DNA of 64,000 nt from Loxodes magnus (lineage: Eukaryota; Ciliophora; Karyorelictea; Loxodida; Loxodidae). The notes under the pieces are model-generated. The model saw nothing but the letters and a program-made list of their open reading frames with translations, had not been told where the DNA came from and searched no databases. The stretch is from positions 1-64,000 of the forward strand of contig CAMPDV010000385.1 of the NCBI GenBank assembly GCA_946699065.1. The letters are read 5' to 3'. Below are positions 51,461 to 62,209 of this stretch, piece after piece (the stretch's first letter is position 1; each line of letters begins with the position of its first letter). A program made the translations under genes and the position numbers.

Positions 51461-51889
51461 ATTTTAAATCTTACTTTTCATTTCCTTTATCCTTTAAAAA
51501 GGCAATTAACTTTCCTCAATGTTATTAACTATTTATAACAATATTCGTTTGCTTTATTTGCTTACTCTTCATTTCGCTACCTTAATTTTAATTCAACCTA
51601 ATATATTAAACACATCTAACTTTATCTCTTATATCTATAGCTTTGAATAGCATACTAAACCTTAGTCTTTCTCCCTTTAATATCTTACTTAAAATTATTT
51701 CATAGCTCTATTTAAATACTCGTTTAATTATTAGAATACTTTTATATATATTTAAGAATCCAATTGCTTTATTTTATTTAGATATAAATTAAATTAATTC
51801 TTTTTGTTTTAAATCTCAAATTAATGGAATGTTTTTGTCCTTTATTATTCTCTAATTCCTCTACTCTTCCATCTACACTCACTCAAGTA

Positions 51890-52460
51890 TACATTCATGT
51901 ATTTTCAATTCATCTCTTCATATCATTCTCTTAACCTAAAACTTGTTGGATAATTAATTGCGACCGTATCCCAGATTTTAATTGCTTTATTACCACTCCC
52001 TGATATTATATACTTGTTATCATTTGTTACTAAAAAGGCATAGAAAGTTGATTAAGGATAAAGCTCTTAAATGTATAAACTAGCAATATTTTAAAGAGAA
52101 AAAGAGCTTAAATAATTAATTTCCCTAAATACCAAATTTAATTGACTATATTTACTAAGATTAATAGACTCTATAGAGAATGCTAGTTGTAAAATTAAGA
52201 ATTGCACTTTATTAACTTCTGGAGATAAGTTAAACCTATACATTAACTATTTATATACATTTCGTAGCTTTATTTCATATATCCAAGTACTATTGCATAG
52301 TAAACTTAAATCTAGCAACACTTTATTTGTAATGGCTGCTAGAAGCAAAATCTTACAATCGTTTATTTTTTAAGCACTTTGTATTATAATTAATTTGCTT
52401 TATCTTAAGGATTCTTACACATAAGAAAGTTGTTGTTCTGTAGTTTGTGCTAGCAATCAG
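51890..52460 (-). other. WD40-repeat-like coding segment
   Basis: With TAA/TAG as Gln the minus strand reads a WD40-like blade, TNDNKYIISGSGNKAIKIWD (Ile-Trp-Asp at 51968-51976). Before it, in the same frame, is a weaker repeat around KILLLAAITNKVLLDLSLLC and TWIYEIKLRN. TGG is used for Trp in IWD, and TGA occurs downstream in RE-TGA-YEE. Start and stop are not identified. It has no counterpart in other units. It could be part of a larger gene truncated by rearrangement. Confidence 0.45.
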
Positions 52461-53250
52461 AGTTATTTACTTTGCAACTTTCATGAAAGGATATCTTAGT
52501 ATTTAGACATAAATTAGAACCTTATCTTAGAAGTCAAATAATGGATATCTCTTAAAAGATTTAACCTAGCTTTAAGAAAACTATTCTTCTATGATAAAAT
52601 GAGACAGCTCTCTGGTACAAAATTTGTAAATCAGTGTTAAAGCCAAGTTAGTTATGAAAAAAAACTAATGGAGAATCATCTTAAATACTAAAATAAATAT
52701 AAAAGTATTAAGAAAAAATAGTAGAACATAAACTTAAAATCAATCCTCAAAAACTAAACTTAATGAACTGTTAAATTAGTAGTATAAGAGTAAAGTAGAT
52801 GCTAGTAAAAGTAGAAAAAGGAGAAGTAAAGAGAAAGTTTGAGAGATGGCAGAAAAGATCATCATTTTTATTTATTATAAAAGGAATTGATTATCTTCAT
52901 CTTTATTTATTTTATAAAGACTTCTTTATTATGGTTTTAAATCAGATTCTTTCTTATTTATATCTTTCCTTTCTTCTTTTTTATTTATTCAAATAAGAGC
53001 TAAAAAGCCTTTTTTTCTAATTTTTATAATGATAGATATTTTCTAAAATGTATTATTTAGATAAGGAAAATAAAACAAATCTTATATTATATTTTTACTT
53101 TTTTGTTCCTCAGATTTCTTTACTTTGCATATACGTTTTTAACTTATTCAGCATAAAGTATAAACAAAATTTTAAATTATTAAAAAATAAATACATCTAT
53201 GATTTCAAATGGTTAACTTTACTCAAATCTTAAGTTTTTTTCATATTTCC

Positions 53251-53880
53251 CAACCAATATATATAACTAATCCTATATATTAAGATTTACGTCTCTTTCC
53301 AAGTACACTAAATAATACCTACTTTTATCCTCAACAAACTGATCAAATGTCTTTTTTACCAAATAATTAAACCACAAAATTAAACATTCATTCTCATAAA
53401 TCATTAAAATAAATAAATAATATTATAAGGTAGTTAAAATAATTTAGCTAATTAACTAAACAAAGAGTTAAAGATTTAATTATAATAAAAGATGCTCAAT
53501 TTCTAATTTAAAAAGAAAAAATCCTTGCCGTTATGGCAATTCGTCGAAATATTTATTTAAAAGAGGTTAAAAGTATTTTGCTAAAAATGAATATCTAAAA
53601 TAGAAAAATAAAAAAGTTAAAAAGATAATTATTTTATATACTATGAATTAATCAAAGTTTTACTTCAATAACTAAGGAGAAGTAAAGAGCTCAAAAGTAA
53701 ATCTTGAAGAGAAATAGACAAAATATTTAATAATTAACAGAGATTATTAAACATTTTATTTAACTTTCAGTCATCAAAGTTAAATGAAATGAGAATAAAA
53801 TCAATCAAACACACTAAATATTTCTTTATTTTAATTAATTTAAAAAATTAAAAAATAATTATTTTATTTATTCTAATTTT
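53251..53880 (+). other. Gene 2 family, best-preserved copy
   Basis: A continuous plus-strand frame (TAA/TAG as Gln, TGA tolerated at 53644-53646 and once more near the end). It has a Pro/Thr/Gln-rich N-terminal part ending QQTDQMSFLPNNQTT, a basic helical middle (IIRQLKQFSQLTKQRVKDL, then LAVMAIRRNIYLKEVKSILL) and the motif QSFTSITKEKQRAQKQI. The copies at 9.8 and 37.3 kb preserve these segments with conservative changes but carry a frameshift. The function is unknown and no domain is recognised. The start is unclear; an ATG upstream near 53048 is in AT-rich sequence without paralogue support. Confidence 0.45.
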
Positions 53881-54370
53881 CATTAATATTTCACTAAAAT
53901 TAAGTCTTATTAAATATATTAAAACATATAATAAATGATTAATGTCTTAAATTTAAGATTTTATATTAATCAAATCTAACATTTAATTTAAATATTTGCT
54001 TTATAAAGAATTTTATAAAATCTTTCAACTAAGTTTTTAATATTAAACCATTAGAAATAAATTTTATTTGAGATATTAAAATTTTATAATATCTTACATT
54101 TAGATAAATTAATCTTTAAATAAATAAACACTAAAGATATAACATTTTATTTTAGAATATATATTTATTTATCAATAGTAATATGATCGCTTAATTTAGT
54201 ATAAGCATATAGAGATTAATACATTAAAAATAGCATATAAAAATGTTAATTAATTACTTTTATTATAAAATCTAAAGTGTATTATGCTACTATAAATGCT
54301 ATAAGTTACTTCTATCATATAAAAAGTTATTTAAAATAATTAGCAAAATAAGATTAATAAATTTTATAAA

Positions 54371-55323
54371 TAAGCATTAAAAAATGGAAGGCTTCAAAAG
54401 GGTTTCTATAAACCTCCTCAAAAAAGGAGAGGAAACCAGAAATAAATCTCAGACAGTCTTCTTACACTTAACCTTAACCTTTTTCTTAATAATCTTAACA
54501 ACCTGGAATATAATAGAGCAACGAAGAACTGAAACAGACTTAGAAAAGCACTCACATGCTTACTCTAACGTCGGAGGAGAAGCCTAGAAAGCAGGCGTAA
54601 TTTGCTTTGTACCAGGAGGTCTCAGAACTTAATCCTTAAGGCCAGACGAGCATGGAACAGCTCATTAAAGTTGTACTAAACCTCCAGGAAGAGGTCAAAA
54701 AGCTAAGAAAGAACAATGAGAAGTTAATGCATTAACTTAACCTAGCAGAAAAAATAGAGCAAGACTCATGTCCTAGGAAAGAGAGTTAAGCGCCTTTTGA
54801 AACATATCACAAAGTCAGAATAGCTAATCCTAAAATTAGCTTCAGAAGCAAACTGAAATGAATAACAGAATCGGAAAAATAGAGAGAAATTTTAAACATT
54901 AAAGAAAGAGCAAAGCGAAATTGGAGCTATATAAATGGAGATCGAAGCCCAAAAAGAGCAAATGCATCAAGAAAAACAATTAAAAATCAAAAAGAAATGT
55001 TTCTACTATGGAAGCATATGACATCTTTATCAGAAGTATTGGAAATTTAAATAGGAATTAAGAAACTATTGGATAAAAGAGTAAAAAAGAAGAAGAAAGA
55101 ATGAAAAGAATGTATTGTAACCTGGATGATTCAATATACAAGATCAAGATGGAACCAAGGCAAGTTAAAGGAGCGAAAACCTGGAAAATCCAAGTTCCCA
55201 ATCTCGCTAAAATTGGGCGACCAGAATTTTTATATTTAATAGCATGGAACATGGACTATTGTCTGATGGGGTTGAAAATCCCTAAAACGAAAAACATAAA
55301 TTAATATTATTATTATTATTATA
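54371..55323 (+). mobile_element. ORF1-only LINE-derived retroposon with (ATT)n tail
   Basis: Inserted between copies of AAATTTTATAAA (54359-54370 and 55324-55335). Units A and C have the uninterrupted site near 10745 and 19200. It encodes ORF1 (LYQEVSELNPQGQTSMEQ leading into a coiled coil, NLQEEVKKLRKNNEKLMHQ) and a degraded knuckle KCFYYGSI-TGA-HLYQKY-TGG near 54990-55040. Here the second and last Cys are Tyr, as single G-to-A changes would give. A short ATT-repeat tail precedes the target duplication. No RT is present. The first ATG at 54384 is not in the coiled-coil frame. Confidence 0.65.
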
Positions 55324-55335
55324 AAATTTTATAAA

Positions 55336-56270
55336 CAAACAAGTTATACAAATATATATTAGTTACTATTATACAATCTTAATAAAATAAGAGTTTATTT
55401 AATATTTATTCACCATTATCATCAAAAATATTTTTATATTCTATAATTAAAGAGAAGCTTGGACTTAATTTTATATAATAAAATAAGAGTAGATTTTTTA
55501 AGAGATGGTAATAATTATAGTATTTATTTAAATAATTAAATAGAAATTTATAAGATAGAAATGGTTAAAGTTATTTGATAAGATTATTGATTAGGTTGGT
55601 CTATATTATTTTTAATAGTTCTTAAAATTTAATTATTATTAGCGCATTTAATAAATCTATTAGAATAAAAACTAGATAATAGCTAATTTAAACTAATTAT
55701 ATTTTATCAATCCTAAATAGTATCAATGAAGTTCTTTATTTTTTGTAAAAAGGGAAACTTTAATTTATTTAAGATATTAATTTCTTATTTAAGATATTAG
55801 CTTCTTATTAAAGAATAGCTTATATGATAACTACATAAGAATTTTATATCAAATTAAAATAAATTAGTTTCATATTATAAAAAGAGATATTTTCATTTAA
55901 ACTTAATATTTTAGCATAATTATAACATCCTTTTAAATTATTTATTACACCTAAACTTGTCATTTATTGTTTCCAAACTATTCATTTCTCGTCAATTCTC
56001 TACTAAACTTCTTTATTATATACTCTATCTGTATTCCTTTTTATCATTTTCATTCTAAGTACAATAATTTAAAGATTATCAACTAAATAATTATATAAAA
56101 TATTGCTTTAATATCAAAAGCTAAATAATTTATTTATTATTATGCTTTGCAATTCAAATTTCAATATCCATTTATTTATATATAACTATTGAAGCATTAT
56201 TTATTATCTCTTTATTCTACTTATATTACGAACAAAGTTATGTAAAGATTATATTTTATAATGCAGTATT
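55336..56270. other. AT-rich inter-unit spacer before copy F
   Basis: No gene seen. Diverged counterpart of 10745-11640 and 38230-39150, ending in the common LRR 3' flank. Confidence 0.5.
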
Positions 56271-56363
56271 AAAAGTATTTTAATAAGCTATTTTAAGTAA
56301 TTTTATTTATTTAGCATAAATTATTTATTAAAATATAAAATTAAATGTTATTTTTACTTTCTT

Positions 56364-58193
56364 TCAAGTTTGATTACTACCTTTCTCAACATTATGAATT
56401 ATTTTCATCCTTACGAACTTCTATTTAAGTTAATTAGCCCATTATTCACTTATTAACGTTCCTTCAATATCTAAATATTTAAGATTTCTATAAAAAGGAT
56501 ATTCTTATCCCTCTTAATCATAAATTGGAAAGCCTTCCTATGTAATATCCTTTTATTAATAAAGATATAAAATTTTTAAATGTTTACAGTTAGTTACTAT
56601 TTATACTATATCTTTATTATTTAGTTAAGTTTCAAAAAATATAATTATTTTAATTTGTTTATTTTAACTATTTCATCTATTCAATTTTCATCTAACATTG
56701 TGCTTCATTCCAAGTCTAAGTTTTCTAACTCCTTACAGTTTTAACTCATAGATTGTAAAGTCTTATTATTTAAATCTTGTATATCACTAAGAGATAATTT
56801 AGTTAGTTTTCTACAATTCTCAAAAATATAACGTAGAGTTTTATTAGAAAGTTATCTAACAAAATTAAAGGATATTTCTTTATAATTCTATCCATAATCT
56901 CCTATTTTCTTCAAAGATGTATTAGTAAGTTAATATAATGAAGTAAATATAAGAGACTTTAAGCTAGAGCAATTTTACATTAAAGATATCAAGTGATTAT
57001 CATTAAAATTATTGCAGTTATAAATCTCAATATGTTATAATTTATTATGCTACTTAGAAAATAATTCTTATATTGTTTATATTTATAAGTCTCGATAAAT
57101 TTTTAAACTACTAAGGTTAAAGTTTTTTAACTTCAATATGAATTAATCATCAGAACTTTTTATATTATATTAGTTCATTTTGTTTAAATTAAAACAAAAA
57201 TCAATATACTTATCCATATTCTTATTAGAGTTAATGTTTATTTCTTCTAACAATTTTCCTTTTTATTTCAAATATTATAATAACATTTCTTGATTAATTC
57301 CTTCACTAAATATGATTAGTTCCTTTAAATTTAACCCTAAACAGTATTCTATTAGAAATTTTCCTGTTATCGATTCCTAATTTATGTCTTTACTTTCTAA
57401 GGAATATAAATGAGTCTAATTTTACAAAAAACTTAAATTTTCTTCTTAAAAATTGTAAACACTTAAAACTAGTTTTCTTATATTTGAGCATTTTGAAATA
57501 TATTCTTGAAAGGTTTTATCTAAATTATTTAGTTTAAGTAAATTAATTTCTTATACTAGTTTATATCCTTTTTGATATAAATTTAATTTTAGTTCTAAGC
57601 ATTTTTTTATTTATTGAAAGATTTCTTCTGCTTAATTTTCTTCTTATCAATCCTAAGTATTAATATACAAGATTTTAGTATCAGATTATAATATTTGTTT
57701 GAGAGTTCAGTTTGTTTTATTTTAAACATAGTCTTTATTACTTGAATATTCTTTAATTTCTAACTTTTCAAATTAATACTTAAACTTATTTAGAAATTTA
57801 TTAACTTACTGTAATCTACTTTTGTCTCTATTTTTAAGGAACTAACAAATATTTTGAAGAATATAAGAATTGGAAAATAAAATTTATTTATTACTTTTAA
57901 ATTACTTAATGCTTTATTATTTTTAAGAAAGTTCTTCTTAAGTGTTCACGAAATCTCTTCATTGGAAGCATTATTTCTTATTCTTACTACTCTTTTATTG
58001 ATTCTTTTTAATTAATTTAACTTATTTTTTATTTTCAGTCTTAAGTTAAATCCTTTTAAATTTGGGCTGTTACTTAAGTTTCTTGGAGATGCTTATTAGA
58101 TTCTTCTTATTATCGATCAGAAGAGGGCTATTATTTTGGATTATCTAGTGTATAGTTTTAGCTACTAGTTGATTAATCACTCCCACTTTACAT
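56364..58193 (-). pseudogene. F-box/LRR gene copy F, frameshifted
   Basis: Recognisable end to end (ATG at 58191-58193, terminal TGA at 56364-56366), but the checkpoints are out of frame with both ends. An 8-base deletion lies near 57938 (GTTCTTCTTAAGTG, where copy A' has GTTCTTCTTCTTAGTTTAAGTG). A 1-base deletion lies in an A-run near 56634. The two losses sum to nine, so total length hides the damage. The middle 342 codons between the conserved TGA positions (57707-57709 and 56681-56683) keep the standard spacing. It is probably non-functional. Confidence 0.75.
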
Positions 58194-58258
58194 TTTATTA
58201 TAATTTTTTATTTTATCAGACTATTTATACTTAAATTATGAATAACGGCTATATTTAT
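58194..58258 (-). promoter_or_regulatory. Conserved 5' block, LRR copy F
   Basis: Same TATA-like leader, kept although the gene behind it is frameshifted. Confidence 0.45.
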
Positions 58259-58679
58259 AAATAAAACTTAAGGTTTAAATAAGCATTATCATATTTATGT
58301 AACTTAATTAAATTTACTAAAAGAGCTAAATTAAATGAAAAGCGTAAATTATTTATTTCTCTTAAACTATTCTTTATAATAAGCTGAATATAAATGCTTT
58401 CTTAGTATTTATTAGAGATTTATTTTAATTATTATTCCTTTAGGAAAATGAAATTTTAAGTTGAGCTTAATTTTAAGTTTATGAATATAAATGATTTGAG
58501 AAATATGATATCCCTGCATATCATTATTTATAATTCCATAGATATTATAGTAATTTATTCAAATATATAGAGTTAAAATAATAGTCTTCTATTAAATTAT
58601 AGACTATAGGCGATTTACAAGTCTTTCTGAAAAATAAGAAAAACCTTGCTTTTATCCATTTTTTTATAAATTTTGTTCA

Positions 58680-59445
58680 TGAAACTTCTGAATTTATTTT
58701 GATTGAAATTTTTAACTTAGTTTAACTAGATTATTCTACTAAGTTGGTTATTTAGTATATGCTTTATTATATTTTACATATTTAGTTATCCTATTAGCAT
58801 TCTTCATTATTGACTTCTACTTTAAACTATTTTATGGAAGTAACCAATCACTAATTATGTTCATATCTATGAAACCTTTTTATTTTAGTAGCTTGTAAAA
58901 TATGTTTCTTTAGTTTACTTAAGCCAGATATTAATTTTCTTCCTAGTTTAAATAAAAATTGGAAGATTAATAGTCAGATTATTTTATATGCTTATTAACT
59001 AATGATTACTGTGCGAAGATAGGAAAGCTACTTTTGAAGTATTTATTGCTTAGACATTTCTTAAGCTTTTTGTCTATTGAATTCATAATTTAATATTCAT
59101 ATTTTAACTTTTTTTTTACTGGTTGTTTATCTCCCCATAGTTATTTAATGACTTAGAAGATTTTAGAAAATTTTCCTTTCTTCCTTGGGAGTAATTCTTC
59201 TTGCCATTACTATAAAGAGCTAAAGCTAGTGGAATGAACGATAAAAATTACTTCTATATTCAATTTCTCAAATCCTATGTCTACATACTTAAACCTCTTT
59301 CTCAGCTATTAATCTCATTAGCTAACTTGCTTTTTTTTAGCCCTTTATTTGAATAAGGACTCTAGCTATAAACGCTATAAGTGTTAAAGGTATGAAATAC
59401 TTTTGCTTATCTATTTCTTAGTAAATCATAGTTACTATATCAATC
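58680..59445 (-). pseudogene. Genes Z and Y, unit F
   Basis: Contains the Z text (IYQEIDKQKYFIPLTL, IAFIARVLIQ, EYRSNFYRS) and directly below it the Y text (QSDYQSSNFYLNQEEN, LAQVNQRNIFY, ISDW). A one-base deletion just after ISDW shifts the frame compared with unit D. The adjacency suggests Z and Y belonged to one gene. The unit D SINE-like insertion is absent here. Function unknown. Confidence 0.4.
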
Positions 59446-59447
59446 TT

Positions 59448-60284
59448 TATTATTATTATTTTAACTAAATGTAAAATTAAAATTTGCCTATCCTGGGTTT
59501 TCAACCAGTTTTCGACTGACAAGTTTTTTTCCGTAGTTGTTCTCCACGACCTTCTTTTAAAGTGGACGGCTACCACGAAGGATTCTCTTAGTTTCTTGTT
59601 CATAGTTTCTATTTATATATTCTTTACTCAGTAATCCAAAGTTTGTTTAAGTTTCTTCAGGTCCTTTATTCTTCATTATACTTGAGTTATCTTCATTTCT
59701 TACAATGTCTTAGTAAATGATACCAAAATTAGCAGTTCCAACAATTTTTATATCGTTTTTCTAATTCCTATTTTAAAAAAAACTTTTTTCTCCAGCATCT
59801 CAATTCTTTTGTTTATATTTGTATCATTTTATACTTAATTTTACTTTTCTTAATGTTGTATTTTGTGCTAATCTTCTTCTATGATCATTCTTTTTGATTA
59901 ATTGAAGTTAGTTTACGACATTTCATAAAGTTAATTTTCTGTTACTACTGAGTTTTTAATCAGTTAACTTTTGAGAATTAGCAGTTCGTTATTTTAATCT
60001 TCTATGTAATTCATTAGCTCCCGGATTTTTTCTTCTTGATTAAAAATTATCTCTTCATATTTTGCAATTTTTTCTTTCATTTTTTCGATTTCGCTTTGGA
60101 GTAAATTGTTATTTTTGGTTTCAGGATTTTATTGTTCATTCGGACCAACCATTACTTTTCCCTATGAAGACGAGCTAGATTCTCTATCCTGTCTTCGCTT
60201 TTTTAGCTCCTCGTTTGTCACTTGTTTTCTTGTTTTTTTATTTCTTAGAAAGACGAATGTTCTTCTCCATTTTTTTTTATTTTT
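59448..60284 (-). mobile_element. ORF1-only retroposon with (AAT)n tail
   Basis: An 837-bp element between copies of CTATATCAATCTT (59435-59447 and 60285-60297). Unit D has the empty site near 43110-43125. It is the sister of the 48.2-kb element, with the same A-rich start, ATG at 60268-60270, coiled coil (EIEKMKEKIAKYEEIIFNQE) and knuckle CWNCQFWYHLLRHC. The knuckle's first Trp is TGG at 59738-59740. In-frame TGA occurs after the knuckle and in RT-TGA-RNLN, matching TGA in the sister. At least one frameshift separates the start from the knuckle, so this copy is a pseudogene. The tail is an AAT repeat. Confidence 0.7.
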
Positions 60285-60839
60285 CTATATCAATCTTCTT
60301 TATAGAACTCTTGAAGTATAAAAATTAGTTAAGAGTTTTTATCCAACTTGAGTGTATGAAAAATTAAGACGATTTTTTCAACAAAAAGAGAACAAGATAA
60401 TAAAAAGTACTAAAGCTATCTTAAAAACAAGTTTATATTCAGAAAAAACTCTTAAGTTACTTACAAAAGAAATGCATATAGTCTTGATTTAAATTTATGA
60501 AAGAGTTGATAGAAATCGACTAAGGTAAAGTTATTTAGGGAACCTCTTTATTTCTTAGTATCACTTTTGAAACATCTAATATAATTAGCTTTATTCCATT
60601 GAGTGCTTCTTCATTCTTTAGAACTTCTTTTTTGTTCTAATTTGAAATATATTCAATTCTATGCTTCAGCTATGATAGTGATAATAAAATAATCATGTTC
60701 TAAGGTTTATAGTTTTTAATGCATCTTTTATTATTAAGATGTGTAAGTTAGGTGAAGAATAAACTTAGATAAAAAATATCTTAATTAGCTTATAGTGAAT
60801 TACGAAGAATCTTGCACAGATATGGAAATTAACTCTGAA

Positions 60840-61850
60840 GGTCTGATTTTAGTATATAAAAGCAACTTGTAAGGTATTTAAATCTCATTGTATGATCCTT
60901 GTTAATAGTATGCTATTTCATTTTCCGCAACTAAGATATCAAATATCTAACTGACTTAGTAATCTAAGCCTTTTCTTTGTTAATCTATTTGAATGCTATA
61001 TCAAACTTTATATTCTTCCATTCTAGTTTAAAATAACCCCTTCTGTAATAATCCTTTAACTAAGAATATTTAGAATTGATGAAAAAAGTGTGTTTATACT
61101 TTAAGCCATTATAAGAAAGCTACTCCCTGACACTTTAAAATATTTCGTCGTATTTTTACTCTAACTAAAGGCTGAAAATGGGGATGAGTTTGTTTTGAAC
61201 TACAATAAAAGGATAATGTAGTTTGAAAGAAAAATAAGCAAGAGCACGCATACAATGGCAAGAAAGGTTTTATAGTCACCTATCTCTGTTTTTAATAAAT
61301 CCTTTTACTTATACTTTAATTGTCTTCCATTTGAACATATTTCAGCAAACATTTTTACAGTTTCTATTTTAAAATAATGAAGTCTTGAATTATACAGAAT
61401 ATGATATAGTAAAATTCTTTGAATGCAATTGGAACTGAAAATCTTTAAACTTTAGTAAATAAAAGGGATGTCTTAGTTTTATGAAGAAACTATCACGAGC
61501 AAATAATAATTTACAATAAACTTTCTATTGAAAACCTTATAAAAGAAAAATAGAAAATAACTTTATTAAGAAAAAAATTTACGCTATAGAGGTATGACCC
61601 ACCGCACAGATATTCAGAGCAACTTGAAGGAATTTTGAAATTTATCGAAATAAAATATACTATACTTAGCAAGGAATATAGGAAAGAAATAATCTCAATC
61701 TTTAAGTTATGGTCTTATTCTTAAAGTTTTCAATATGATTTACATTTGCGTCATTACCCCGTGAAAAGTTACCTCTCATATGTGGAGGAAAAAAGATGTT
61801 TAGACATATCTTTGAATGTGTCTACTATTTAGACTTCCTTAGAAATCTTT
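60840..61850 (+). pseudogene. Highly decayed LINE RT remnant
   Basis: Scattered plus-strand matches to the RT elements. IKATCKVFK near 60860 corresponds to IKATCKVFE after the catalytic box of the 25-kb copy. LICGGKKMFRHIFECVYY near 61775-61825 corresponds to the C-terminal Cys/His region (LCGQDFDETNHIFYC) of the right-edge LINE. Between them the frame changes often. The boundaries are approximate. Confidence 0.4.
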
Positions 61851-62209
61851 AGGATAAAATTACTGGTAAAAATTTGTAGATACATATAAAAAATGACTAA
61901 ATCAAATTAAACTAGCAATGTATTTCTAAATCAATAAGCAGAAATAGACCTTCAAATTAAATATTTTCACAATAATTTACAAAGCGAAAGCAATTACAAT
62001 TTAGAAAAAATATATCAAAGCAAACAGAGATGTAGGTAGAATAAAAAATATTTTAGAAGCGATAACTAAAAAAATATAAGAAATAAAATGAGAAAAGAAA
62101 TTTGAGATAACCAAACTTAACTTGTATAAAATAAAGTATCTTAATTAAGTCAGAAGATTCATACAATAACTCTTTAGTTAAAGTGAAATATTATTATATA
62201 TAATATTAA

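Noticed and set aside
52799-53233. Two short hydrophobic standard-code ORFs
   Set aside because: The composition is what AT-rich spacer gives by chance, and no paralogous unit preserves either frame.
54384-54587. ATG-initiated 67-residue ORF in the 54.4-kb element
   Set aside because: It is out of frame with the coiled coil and knuckle; the real ORF1 text runs in another frame with TAA/TAG as Gln.
56364-58193. Copy F as an intact 610-codon gene
   Set aside because: Total length is divisible by three, but checkpoint codons are out of frame: an 8-base and a 1-base deletion add up to nine.
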